Positions 7,047 through 15,630 of a stretch of DNA of 64,000 nucleotides are shown here, in pieces. Below the pieces are notes generated by a model that saw only the letters and a list, made by a program, of their open reading frames with translations, did not search any database and was not told where the DNA came from. Source of the stretch: Poriferisodalis sp965208555 (GTDB taxonomy: Bacteria > Actinomycetota > Acidimicrobiia > Acidimicrobiales > Poriferisodalaceae); NCBI RefSeq assembly GCF_965208555.1, contig NZ_OZ242342.1, forward strand, positions 1,550,001 through 1,614,000. The letters run 5' to 3'. Within the stretch, counting starts at the first letter, position 1. The number at the start of each line of letters is the position of its first letter. A program made the position numbers and the translations under genes.

Positions 7047-8688
7047 AGGCAAGACCAAGGCGCAGACAAGACAGCAGCGCAAGCCATACGCATTCAGCGA
7101 AGGCTTAATAGTCGCCGCAGCCGAACTCGACATCGACCCCTCCGACGACACCATCGCGGACCGCAAAGACGGACCCATCGGCGTCACCCCGAAGCGGCTC
7201 TCCAAAGAGAAGCGGAAGCGCAAGATCAAGAGCAAGCCGCTCAAGATCTCCGACACCGCAATGATGGAGATCTGCGCGGTGTCCAAGCCGCTGTGGGACC
7301 TGCATCTCGAACTGCAGCCCGCCTTCGAGCACACACCCGGCGACGGCGGACGGCCATGCGAGTACGTCGCCGCCGACGCGCTCGTGTTCTGGCTCGCCAA
7401 ATGGTCCTACGGCGGCGAGCGTCCAGCCGAACGCAACCTCGCTGACCTGCAGACATGGAAGCGGCTGCGCAAAGCCGTCAAACGCGCCCACCCCGACAAC
7501 AAGCGGTTCCGGCTCTCCAAGCGGCCACCCAGCCGCGACCAGTACCGACGCTTCCGCAAAGCAGTCGCCGACCGAGCCGAATTCGACAAAATGCTCGACA
7601 AGATCGACGCCATCAGCATCCTCATCGCGACATCCATCGGGCTGTTCAACCGCAACGACCCGTTCAGCACCCCCTCGTCCACCAGCTGCATCATCTCCGA
7701 CGGCACCTGGATACCCGCGCTCTACAAAGCCCGCATCGAAGAAGCCGTCGACCCCGAAACCGGCGAAAAGCTGCACGCATACGACCCCGAAGCGCTGCAA
7801 TACACCCGAGACTCCAAAGGCAACATCGTCAGAAGCGCCGGCCACCACGCCGTCATCACCGAAGCCCGCGCACCGCACCCCGGCGAACGCGTGCCGCTGT
7901 CGGTCCGGCTGCTCGCCCAGCCAAGCCCCGACAACCCCCAAAGCGAATGCACCCTCGCCATCGACATGGCCTTCAAGCTCATCAACGGCATCGAAGGCGA
8001 AGGCGGCAAAGTCTGCGCGTTCATCTACGACATGGCCATGCACCAGACGCACCGAGACCGCCTGCTCGACGCAGGCATCATCCCCGTAGGCAAAGTGCAG
8101 CGCACCAAAGGCGGTCACTACGCCTACCGAAACCTCGGCAAGCACAAGTTCAAGCTCACAGACGGCACCATGCGATGGCTCAAAGCCGAAGCCATCGACG
8201 GGTCCCCCGCCGTAGCGTTCCGCGACTCCGCCGGCAACGAGCACTACGCGGTGCTCGAACGGATCAAAGCCCACCGCGACTACCAAGCCATGCGCATCGT
8301 CGTGTGGGGCCACTGGAGACTCCCCGACGTGGCCGGCGTCCCCAAGAAGCTCCGCGGAGCCGTAGTGCTCATCTGCCACAACAGCACACCCGACGAAATC
8401 AACAACAGCTACCGTCGCACACGAGCACTCAGCGTCCTGCCTGAGACCGACCCAAGGGGCGAAGATCTCCTCGGGCTCCGCCAGGACGTCGAATCGCTCA
8501 ACTCAGACCTCAAAGCACGGCTGCCCCGCAGCCGCGCCGGAACCATCGGACGCAACCCGCTTCTGTTCGAACTCGCCGGCTACCAGCTGTTCACAGGCAT
8601 CAAAGCGCTCGTCCACTACATGCGCCGCCTCGGTCTGCGCAAGCTCGAAGACTGGTTCGGGACGCACAAGATCCCCCCGAACACTTAG
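7039..8688 (+). CDS. DDE-type transposase
   Basis: This is a 549-residue protein. The ATG at 7039 has GGAGG at 7027-7031 and lies inside the end of the upstream gene. The N-terminus is very basic (KRLSKEKRKRKIKSKPLK), fitting DNA binding. Candidate catalytic acids are D in IISDGTWIPALY, D in AFIYDMAMHQTHRDRLLDAG and E in LRQDVESLNSDLKARLPRSR. The last is followed by GTIGRNPLLFELAGYQLFTG, as in the C-terminal part of many DDE transposases. No frameshift or stop interrupts it, so it could be active. I cannot assign the IS family with confidence. Pairing with a recombinase-like protein is unusual for common IS families. Confidence 0.7.
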   Translation: MARGKTKAQTRQQRKPYAFSEGLIVAAAELDIDPSDDTIADRKDGPIGVTPKRLSKEKRKRKIKSKPLKISDTAMMEICAVSKPLWDLHLELQPAFEHTPGDGGRPCEYVAADALVFWLAKWSYGGERPAERNLADLQTWKRLRKAVKRAHPDNKRFRLSKRPPSRDQYRRFRKAVADRAEFDKMLDKIDAISILIATSIGLFNRNDPFSTPSSTSCIISDGTWIPALYKARIEEAVDPETGEKLHAYDPEALQYTRDSKGNIVRSAGHHAVITEARAPHPGERVPLSVRLLAQPSPDNPQSECTLAIDMAFKLINGIEGEGGKVCAFIYDMAMHQTHRDRLLDAGIIPVGKVQRTKGGHYAYRNLGKHKFKLTDGTMRWLKAEAIDGSPAVAFRDSAGNEHYAVLERIKAHRDYQAMRIVVWGHWRLPDVAGVPKKLRGAVVLICHNSTPDEINNSYRRTRALSVLPETDPRGEDLLGLRQDVESLNSDLKARLPRSRAGTIGRNPLLFELAGYQLFTGIKALVHYMRRLGLRKLEDWFGTHKIPPNT

Positions 8689-8892
8689 CAGGCACGACGC
8701 GGCCCCAAGTTTTCCCCACGAGGGCTAGCTCAGCGCGTCTGCGCGTCGGCGAAACAGCGGTCACGGGCCTAAGCGGCGGCCGTCAAACGTCCGCTCGGCA
8801 GCGCTAACCTCCAACGCGTGCGAAAAGCGGTCCGCAACACCGCCTAGAGGCCAAGAAACTGCCATTACGCACCAAGTTTCGCACCAACTCCT

Positions 8893-8964
8893 GCCCGAGT
8901 AGCTCAGTGGCAGAGCGGCTCTCTCGTAAAGAGCAGGTCGTGGGTTCAATCCCCACCTCGGGCT
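8893..8964 (+). tRNA. tRNA-Thr (anticodon CGT)
   Basis: A complete 72-nt cloverleaf: acceptor GCCCGAG/CTCGGGC, D arm GCTC-AGTGGCA-GAGC, anticodon arm GCTCT-CTCGTAA-AGAGC (anticodon CGT, reading ACG), variable loop AGGTC, T arm GTGGG-TTCAATC-CCCAC, discriminator T. The 3' CCA is not encoded. It marks the boundary between the accessory stretch and the core genes. Confidence 0.95.
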
Positions 8965-8983
8965 CGCCGGCCGCCCCGATCCC

Positions 8984-8999
8984 GCCTCGAGGGCGAGGC
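8984..8999. terminator. Hairpin between convergent tRNA-Thr and holB
   Basis: GCCTCG at 8984-8989 pairs with CGAGGC at 8994-8999 around a 4-base loop. It lies in the 45-bp gap between the 3' ends of the tRNA and holB, so it could terminate both. No T-run follows, so the strength is uncertain. Confidence 0.5.
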
Positions 9000-9009
9000 T
9001 GAAGCGGCG

Positions 9010-10287
9010 TCAGCGGCCGAGGCGGATGAACAGGCAGCTCAGCGCAAGCCGCTGGTTGGCGTTGAAGCGCAGCGCCTCGGCGGCCTCGCCGATGGCGTCG
9101 AGCTGCCCGGCGGCCGCATCTGCCCGCAGGCGGCCGGCGCCGGCTTCCTCCCGGATCTGCGAGGCCAGCACCTCCAGGCCCATCGTGAGCTCGTCGGTGC
9201 GCACCCGGCGCAGCTCGCGGCGGTGCCGCTCGTCGAGCGAGCTGCGGCCCACGTTCGTCCCGTACAGCTCGGCCTGCTCGTCGGCTGCTGCTCGCTCCGC
9301 CTCGTGGCGGGCCTCCAGCGGCGCTGCTGCCTGCTCGGTCGCCTCCAGCGCTTCGTCCACTGCCGCCATCGCCACCGATGCCGTGGCGTCCAAGGAGCCC
9401 CGCAGGCGTCGCCACGTCTCGATGCGCACCGCAGCATCGTCGTCGGATGCCAGCAGGCGGGCCCGGTCGATCGAGCCGCCGGCTGCAGCCGCAGCGAAGC
9501 CAGCCCGGCCGTGCTCGATGCCCTCGGCGATCAGCAGTGCCTGCAGATCGGCATCGCCCAGCGCTTCGAAGTCCACGCGTGCGCAGCGGGAGGCCAGCGT
9601 CTCCATCGACCGGTTGATCTCTTCGGCGAGCAGCACGAAGACACACGACGGCGGCGGTTCCTCGACGGACTTGAGCAGGATCGGCGCGCTCAGCGCGGCA
9701 CGGTCGACGTCGCAGAGCACGATGACCTTCTGGTCCCCGGCAACGGGCGCGGCCGCCGCTGCGCGCACTGCTTCGCGAGCCTGCTCGGCCGTCATGGCGG
9801 CGCCGACACGGTCGAACACGAGCAGGTCGGGATGCTGCTCTGCGAGGGCGAGGCGGCGTTCGCGTTCGGGTGTCGCACTGCGGGCCGCCAGCAGTTCCCC
9901 GGCGAACCGGCACGCTGCGCCGCGCAGGCCGGCACCGGCGGGACCGACGAACAGGTAGGAGGGCAGCGGCGAGGCCAGCGCAGCCTGCAGGCGCTCGACG
10001 GCTGCCGGCTGGCCGACAATGCCGTCCAGCAAGCTGCCGACCGGCGCCTCGTCGACTTGAGGCTCCGGGGGCGCTGGCGGCCGCGCAGCGGGCACGGAGT
10101 CGCCTGCCGCAGCGGGCGAGGGCACAGGCGGCGCTTTCGGCCGCTCCGATTGCGACTCGGACGGTGGTTCCGGCGCAGGCGGCGGCGAGTCGGGCACTAT
10201 CGCCGGTGCATCGCCGAAGTCGAACAACGAGAGTTCTGCCGGTTCGGCCGGAACCACCTCTTCCCCGACGCCGGAGTCTGACACCAC
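9010..10287 (-). CDS. holB: DNA polymerase III delta' subunit
   Basis: This is a 425-residue clamp-loader subunit. Residues 1-85 are a Pro/Ala/Glu-rich, probably disordered extension. The AAA+ domain starts around LLDGIVGQPAAVERLQ, with a degenerate Walker A (VGPAGAGLRG, Arg in place of Lys) and a DVDRAALSAPILLKSVEEPP block typical of delta'. Loss of the P-loop lysine agrees with delta' subunits that do not hydrolyse ATP. The C-terminus FNANQRLALSCLFIRLGR fits actinobacterial HolB. The start is GTG at 10287, with a second GTG directly after it. It is the last gene of the topA-MFS-tmk-holB run, 100 bp after tmk, the usual actinobacterial neighbour. Confidence 0.85.
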   Translation of the reverse strand: MVSDSGVGEEVVPAEPAELSLFDFGDAPAIVPDSPPPAPEPPSESQSERPKAPPVPSPAAAGDSVPAARPPAPPEPQVDEAPVGSLLDGIVGQPAAVERLQAALASPLPSYLFVGPAGAGLRGAACRFAGELLAARSATPERERRLALAEQHPDLLVFDRVGAAMTAEQAREAVRAAAAAPVAGDQKVIVLCDVDRAALSAPILLKSVEEPPPSCVFVLLAEEINRSMETLASRCARVDFEALGDADLQALLIAEGIEHGRAGFAAAAAGGSIDRARLLASDDDAAVRIETWRRLRGSLDATASVAMAAVDEALEATEQAAAPLEARHEAERAAADEQAELYGTNVGRSSLDERHRRELRRVRTDELTMGLEVLASQIREEAGAGRLRADAAAGQLDAIGEAAEALRFNANQRLALSCLFIRLGR

Positions 10288-10387
10288 GGCAGTTCCTCAG
10301 CTCGTCAAGCGGCGCTGCCGCGTTGACCTGACGGGCAGCGGCTTCCGAGCCGGATGCCGTGGGGCAGCACCTGCGTGCGACGACGCC

Positions 10388-11122
10388 CTATGCATCGCCC
10401 GAGAGCTTTCCGGCGACGGCCTCCCTGACACGCTCCGCGACTCCTGGCCTTCGGCCAGTCCCATCGACAAGCACCCAGCGCTCGGGCTCCGCTGCACACA
10501 AGTCCCTGAACCCGTGCCAGACCCGCTCGCGAAACGAGCTGTCAGCATCCTCGAACTTGTCTCCTTGCAGCGCGGTGTGAGATTCCTCGGCGCCCAAGAG
10601 CGTCATCTGGATCCCATCGATGTCGTCCTTGCGCTTGGCCCCTTTGTTCTTCTGGCGCGAGCGAGTCCGGGGATGTGCAAGCGGCACGTCAAGCAGGACG
10701 ACAACGTCGGGCAGGATCACCTCTGGCAAACGGTGACCTGTCGGCGGCGGATCAGGGCGACCTGAGGCGTACTCGATCAGCGCTCGCAGCTCGTCGAGAG
10801 GCAGACCCCGCCCGTAACCCTGGTACGCAAGGGTCGAACCGTACGAGCGGTCCGTGACGACATCGCGGCCCTGCGCCAGGTGCGCAGCGACGACTTCGGC
10901 AATGTGTTGGGCGCGGTCGGCTGCAAACAGCAAGGCCTCGGCCCGCGGGCTCGGCCAGTAGTCCGCGCCGAGCAGCACCTCACGCAGATGCTCGCCCAGG
11001 GGAGTCGCTCCGGGCTCGCGGCTCAGTACCGCTCCGAGATGCTCCGCGAGCAGCGCGGCCTGCGTGGTCTTGCCGCTGCCCTCCCAGCCCTCCAGCGCGA
11101 TGTAGCGGCCGCGGTCAGTCAT
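10388..11122 (-). CDS. tmk: Thymidylate kinase
   Basis: This 244-residue enzyme phosphorylates dTMP to dTDP. The P-loop EGWEGSGKTTQ is at residues 10-20, the DR motif is TDRSYGSTLAYQG, and the C-terminal RWVLVDGTG block is normal. Unusual is a roughly 30-residue insertion after LDVPLAHPRTRSR, beginning QKNKGAKRKDD, before the lid/helix segment KFEDADSSFRERV. Typical bacterial enzymes are about 205-215 residues and lack it. The insertion is lysine-rich and encoded by less GC-rich sequence than the flanks. The start ATG overlaps the stop of the upstream MFS gene (ATGA, 4 bases), so translation is likely coupled. HolB follows. Confidence 0.9.
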   Translation of the reverse strand: MTDRGRYIALEGWEGSGKTTQAALLAEHLGAVLSREPGATPLGEHLREVLLGADYWPSPRAEALLFAADRAQHIAEVVAAHLAQGRDVVTDRSYGSTLAYQGYGRGLPLDELRALIEYASGRPDPPPTGHRLPEVILPDVVVLLDVPLAHPRTRSRQKNKGAKRKDDIDGIQMTLLGAEESHTALQGDKFEDADSSFRERVWHGFRDLCAAEPERWVLVDGTGRRPGVAERVREAVAGKLSGDA

Positions 11123-12699
11123 GGCCCATTCTCACCGGAGCCGGCTGCCTGCGGCGCCCGGCGGCCTGTGCCCCGCCGGGTGCGCAGCGACAGGGCGGCC
11201 AGCACGCCTGCCATCAGGATCAGCAGCGCACCCAGCCACAGCGCTCCCCGCACACCGGGCAGCGCCAGCACCCAATCGCCGATGGAGATCTCGTTGTCGA
11301 ACGCAACCTCGAAGAACCACTGGAAGCCGTCGGACAGGAACCCGCCGGCCGCCATGGAGATGAGCAGGCAGAACCGCACCAGCGTGTACATCGCCGCGAA
11401 GACCCGCCCTCGCAGCACCTCCTCCACGTTCTCGTGCAGCAGGGTCAGCCCGGTGACGTACACCGAGCCGGCCGCCAGCCCCAACATCAAGACCCCGGCG
11501 TACACCAGCAGCGTGGTGGACATCGACGCAGCGAAGAACAACGATCCCCCGGCCAAGAAAACTGAGAGCACAAACAGACTGTCGCGCTGGCCAAACTTCG
11601 ATGCCGCAATGCGCCTGGCTGTGGCGTGGAGAACGCTGATCACTAGGCGAGCGCTCCGGGAGAAGAGGCCCTTCGGAGTCTCAAGCTCGCGGTTCTGAGC
11701 TAAGCGGTTCGCCGCCGCCTGCACCAAGGTGAGCAGCATCACTCCGCCGCCGACGCCCAGGCCCATCGCCACCAGGATCGAGCTGAAGCCGGCGCTGCCG
11801 GCGCCCAGTACCTCATCGTTGAACACCGCTCCCAGCGGCACCAGCATCCCGCCGCCGATCATGCCGGTGCCCAGCCCCACCAGCACGGCACGCACCTGCG
11901 GGTTCAGGGCGATGAAATCCCAGCCTTCGCGGAGCTCACGGAAGCCTTGCCGCCAGTCGATGCGGCGACCGGTGTCACGCTTGCGGTGGGCAGCGGTGAT
12001 GTGCGGCGACAGCGGCAGCGTTGCGATGATGGCCGCGGCGATGAGGAAGGTGGCCGAGTCGAGCACCAGCGACATCTCCACCTGGCCGATGTCGGTCCAG
12101 CCGATCAGCTCGCCCAGCTTGGCCATGAGGGCGAAGGCGCCGGCACCCAGCGGGAACGTGCCATAGGCAGCCACCAAGCCCAGCGAGTTCGCCGCGGTGA
12201 GGTGCTCGGTGGGCACGATGTTGGGGACGATGGCCTCCTTGGCCGGACTCCACAGCGAGGTGGCCAGCTCCAGCGCCAGCGATGCCAGCACCAGCAGCCA
12301 CACCCGGTCGATGAACGGGATGGTCAGCAGCACGCTGGCCCGCACGATGTCGCAGATCACCAGCAGCCGCTTGCGGTTGAAGCGGTCCACGATGATGCCG
12401 CCGGCCGAGGCCAGGAAGAAGCCGGGCAGCACCCGTGCGGTGACGACCAGCGCGATGGCCGAGCCGGGCTGGTCGCCCCCGATGCGTCGCGCCACCTCGA
12501 TGGTGGCAAGCAGCCCGATCCAGTCGCCGAAGGAGCTGACTACTTGCGCGACCCACAGGCGCAGGAAGCCCGGTGCCGCGAACAACCCCGGCCGCGGTGA
12601 TCCGTCGGGGGCCCCACCGTCGACCTCTGCATCGGCCTGAGAGCTGCCGTCGGGCGCGTCCGAGCCGGCGGACGACTGCGTCGAACGATCGGAACCCAT
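11119..12699 (-). CDS. MFS transporter
   Basis: This is a 526-residue major facilitator superfamily protein of the drug-exporter kind. After a 45-residue hydrophilic N-terminus it reads FAAPGFLRLWVAQVVSSFGD, then WIGLLATIEVARRIGG, like other MFS proteins beginning FRRLWlaqvvS. The motif DRFNRKRLL is the A-like loop between TM2 and TM3. A long cytoplasmic loop in the middle (NRELETPKGLFSR region) is larger than usual. The ATG at 12699 lies 13 bp after topA ends; the frame is open upstream inside topA but that part is Arg/Pro shadow. The substrate is unknown. Its position between topA and tmk suggests co-transcription with replication genes. Confidence 0.85.
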   Translation of the reverse strand: MGSDRSTQSSAGSDAPDGSSQADAEVDGGAPDGSPRPGLFAAPGFLRLWVAQVVSSFGDWIGLLATIEVARRIGGDQPGSAIALVVTARVLPGFFLASAGGIIVDRFNRKRLLVICDIVRASVLLTIPFIDRVWLLVLASLALELATSLWSPAKEAIVPNIVPTEHLTAANSLGLVAAYGTFPLGAGAFALMAKLGELIGWTDIGQVEMSLVLDSATFLIAAAIIATLPLSPHITAAHRKRDTGRRIDWRQGFRELREGWDFIALNPQVRAVLVGLGTGMIGGGMLVPLGAVFNDEVLGAGSAGFSSILVAMGLGVGGGVMLLTLVQAAANRLAQNRELETPKGLFSRSARLVISVLHATARRIAASKFGQRDSLFVLSVFLAGGSLFFAASMSTTLLVYAGVLMLGLAAGSVYVTGLTLLHENVEEVLRGRVFAAMYTLVRFCLLISMAAGGFLSDGFQWFFEVAFDNEISIGDWVLALPGVRGALWLGALLILMAGVLAALSLRTRRGTGRRAPQAAGSGENGP

Positions 12700-12712
12700 G
12701 GCACTCAGCAGG

Positions 12713-15520
12713 CTAGGAGCCGGGCGGTGCTTGCTTCTTCGCCGGTTTCTTGCGGGCAGCTGACTTCTTTGTCGCACGCTTGCGCGCAGGAGACTTCTTG
12801 GCGGCACGCTTGCGTGCCCCAGACTTCTTGGCGGGCTGCTTGCGACGGGCCGCACGCTTCTTGGCGGGGCCCTTCGCACGTCGCATCGCCAGCAGCTCGG
12901 CTGCTCGCTCGACCGTCAGCGTCTCGGCGTCGTCGCCCTGCCGCAGCGACGCGTTGTACTCGCCGTCGGTCACGTACGGGCCGAAGCGCCCGTCCTTGAG
13001 CACCATCGGCTTGCCGCTGTCGGGGTCCTGGCCGATCTCGCGGCCCGCATTGGCCGGCTGCTGGCCGCGACGGCGGCGGGGCTGGGCGAGCAGTGCCAGC
13101 GCCTCGTCGAGCGTGAGGGTGAAGAGCTGCTCCTCGGATTCGAGGCTGCGGTTCTCTGCTTTGGCGTCGCCGACAGCCGCCTTGGTGAGATACGGGCCGA
13201 AGCGCCCGTTCTGCACCGTGATCTCGGCGCCGTCGGACGGATCCGCCCCCACCGTGCGCGGCAGCGAGAGCAGCGCCGTGGCGTCGTCGAGCGTGAGCGT
13301 CTCGGGCGACTGGTGGCTCAGCAGGGATGCGGTGCGGGGACGCTCGTCGACCTCGTCGGGGCGCCCCACCGACACGTAAGGGCCGAACCGGCCGGGCCGC
13401 ACGATGATGTCGAGGCCGGTGTCGGGGTCGGTGCCGAGCACTCGCTCGGTGGGCTCGTCGAGCAGTTCGAGCGCCCGCTCCAAGGTCAGCTCGTCGGGCG
13501 CGAGGTCGTCGGGCAGCGGCCGGGTGGCGTCGCCGCGCCGCAGGTACGGGCCGAAGCGTCCCACCCGGGCAACCACCGGTTCGCCCTCGGCGTCGACGCC
13601 GATGGGGATGCTGTTGATCTCGGCCGGGTCGATGTCGGCCAGCCGATCGTCGGAGACGAGGTAGCGCAGGCCGCCGGCCGCCTCGGGCGTCGAGGCATCC
13701 CCATCGCCGAAATAGAACGCCGTCAGCCACGGCTGGGCGTCGCGCTCGCCGTTGGCGATCTCGTCGAGGTCTTCTTCCATGCGGGCGGTGAGCGCGTAGT
13801 CGACCAGGTGGTCGAAGTGCCGCTCCATGAGGCCCACCGTGGCGAACGCCGTGAAGGCCGGCACCAGCGACGAGCCCTTCTTCCACACGTACCCGCGTGC
13901 CTGGATGGTCTCGATGATGCTGGCGTAGGTGCTGGGCCGGCCGACGCCCAGCTCTTCGAGCCGCCGCACCAGCGACGCCTCGGTGAACCGCGCCGGCGGG
14001 CTGGTGCTGTGGGAGTTCGGCTCCAGCGCCAGGGCGGTCGCCGAGTCGCCCGCGTCCAGGTCAGGCAGGATGCGCTCGGGCTCCTCGTCAGCGCCGGCCG
14101 GCGGCGGTGCATAGACGAGCCGGAAGCCGGGGCTGCGCACGACGGTGCCGCCGGCGGACAGCTCGACATCGTGCCGGCCGGCTGCCGGCGAGCCCTGCGA
14201 CAGCGCCGGCGCCAGATCGCAGGCGGCCGTGCCGGCCAGCCGGATCGTGACCGTCTCACCCGTCGCATCGATCATCTGGCTGGCCACGGTGCGCTGCCAC
14301 ACGAGGTCGTACAGGCGGGAGGCATCGCCGCCGAGCTCGTTGACGCTGCCCGGCGCCGGCCAGCTCTCGCCCGCAGGCCGGACCGCCTCGTGCGCCTCCT
14401 GGGCGTTCTTGACCTTGCGCGTGTAGATGCGGGGCTTCGGCGGGAGGTTGTCGGCCCCGTAGCGGCCGGCGACGATGCGCCGTGCCGCGCCGAGCGCCTG
14501 GTCCGACAGCGTGGTGCTGTCGGTGCGCATGTAGGTGATGCGTCCGTTCTCGTACAGCCGCTGGGCCGCTGCCATCGTGCGCGAGGCCGAGAAGCCGAGC
14601 CGGGCGCCGGCCGCTTGCTGCAGCGTCGAGGTGATGAACGGGGCGGGGGGTCGGCGCCGGTACGGCTTGGACTCCCGGGAGGTCACGGCGAAGCGGGTCC
14701 CCTCCAGGGCGCCGGCCAGCGACGCGGCAGCGATGCCGTCGAGCACTGCGGCGCCGGCGGTGCGCAGCATGCCTTGCTGGTCGAAGTCACGACCGCTCGC
14801 GACCCGGCTGCCGTTCAGCGAGATGACCGATGCGTCGAACCGGTCTGCGGGGGGCCCGCCCGGCGGAGAGCCTGCAGCCGCACCGGACGGGGCCTCGAGG
14901 GTGGCGGTGATGCTCCAGTACTCCGCAGCCCGGAACGCCATCCGCTCCCGCTCGCGCTCGACGATGAGCCGGTTGGCCACGCTCTGGACCCGCCCGGCGG
15001 AGAGCCGTGGCGCCACCTTGCGCCACAGCACCGGCGAGACCTCATAGCCGTAGAGGCGATCGAAGATGCGTCGTGCTTCCTGTGCATCGACGAGCCGCCG
15101 GTCGAGGTCGCGGGGGTTGTCGATGGCGTCGCGGATCGCGGCGGCGGTGATCTCGTGGAAGACCATGCGCCGCACCGGTATCTGCGGGTTCAGCACCTCG
15201 AGCAGGTGCCAGGCGATGGCCTCGCCTTCGCGGTCCTCATCGGTTGCGAGGAAGAGCTGGTCGGCGGAGCGCAGCAGCGATCGCAGCCGCCGAACCTGGT
15301 CGCGGGCGGTCACCACGTAGAGCGGCTTGAAGCCGTCGTCGGGGTTGACGCCGAGCGTCGCCCATGATTCCGACTTGTAGGCGGCCGGCACTTCGGAGGC
15401 GTTGCGCGGCAGGTCGCGGATGTGGCCCACGGAGGACTCCACCACGTAGTCGTCGCCCAGCAGGCGCGAGATCGTGCGCGCCTTCGCGGGCGACTCGACG
15501 ATGACGAGAGAAGTGGCCAT
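12713..15520 (-). CDS. topA: DNA topoisomerase I
   Basis: This is a 935-residue type IA topoisomerase that relaxes negative supercoils. The start MATSLVIVESPAKART is at 15520; the open frame to 15601 is upstream shadow. The Toprim domain carries TDEDREGEAIAWH, and the active-site tyrosine is in GRITYMRTDSTTL. Instead of zinc fingers, the C-terminal third has four repeats with the core GRFGPY (LRRGD, VSVGR, LTKA and VTDG following) and ends in a lysine/alanine-rich tail of KK/AR motifs. This is the actinobacterial arrangement, in which the tail aids DNA binding. It is the first gene of a run with the MFS gene, tmk and holB. Confidence 0.95.
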   Translation of the reverse strand: MATSLVIVESPAKARTISRLLGDDYVVESSVGHIRDLPRNASEVPAAYKSESWATLGVNPDDGFKPLYVVTARDQVRRLRSLLRSADQLFLATDEDREGEAIAWHLLEVLNPQIPVRRMVFHEITAAAIRDAIDNPRDLDRRLVDAQEARRIFDRLYGYEVSPVLWRKVAPRLSAGRVQSVANRLIVERERERMAFRAAEYWSITATLEAPSGAAAGSPPGGPPADRFDASVISLNGSRVASGRDFDQQGMLRTAGAAVLDGIAAASLAGALEGTRFAVTSRESKPYRRRPPAPFITSTLQQAAGARLGFSASRTMAAAQRLYENGRITYMRTDSTTLSDQALGAARRIVAGRYGADNLPPKPRIYTRKVKNAQEAHEAVRPAGESWPAPGSVNELGGDASRLYDLVWQRTVASQMIDATGETVTIRLAGTAACDLAPALSQGSPAAGRHDVELSAGGTVVRSPGFRLVYAPPPAGADEEPERILPDLDAGDSATALALEPNSHSTSPPARFTEASLVRRLEELGVGRPSTYASIIETIQARGYVWKKGSSLVPAFTAFATVGLMERHFDHLVDYALTARMEEDLDEIANGERDAQPWLTAFYFGDGDASTPEAAGGLRYLVSDDRLADIDPAEINSIPIGVDAEGEPVVARVGRFGPYLRRGDATRPLPDDLAPDELTLERALELLDEPTERVLGTDPDTGLDIIVRPGRFGPYVSVGRPDEVDERPRTASLLSHQSPETLTLDDATALLSLPRTVGADPSDGAEITVQNGRFGPYLTKAAVGDAKAENRSLESEEQLFTLTLDEALALLAQPRRRRGQQPANAGREIGQDPDSGKPMVLKDGRFGPYVTDGEYNASLRQGDDAETLTVERAAELLAMRRAKGPAKKRAARRKQPAKKSGARKRAAKKSPARKRATKKSAARKKPAKKQAPPGS

Positions 15521-15630
15521 GGGGATCCGGGGTGGGCAGCGCTCGCTCAGCGACGCTGATGGGTACAGCGCCGGCGCGGACAGCGCCGGACGGTAGCGCA
15601 ACAGTTTCAGTTAACAGCAGCGGAACGTCG

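Larger units (their letters stand above)
6018..8688 (+). mobile_element. Two-gene element: recombinase-like plus DDE transposase
   Basis: The two overlapping genes 6018-7046 and 7039-8688 form one transcription unit of mobile-element type. The extent given is the coding part only. I searched the flanks by eye for matching terminal inverted repeats and target-site duplications and found none I trust, so the true ends lie somewhere in 5885-6017 and 8689-8892. The repeats listed just upstream are candidates for the left end. Confidence 0.55.

Noticed and set aside
7105..8379. A 424-codon minus-strand frame opposite the transposase
   Set aside because: Val/Gly/Phe/Asp-biased translation without motifs; the plus-strand transposase has candidate DDE residues and a good ribosome-binding site.
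8717..8740. A partial tRNA-Thr duplicate (GAGGGCTAGCTCAG) left by an integration event
   Set aside because: It resembles the tRNA 5' part only over TAGCTCAG; the match is too short and does not extend to the 3' half expected for an attachment-site copy.
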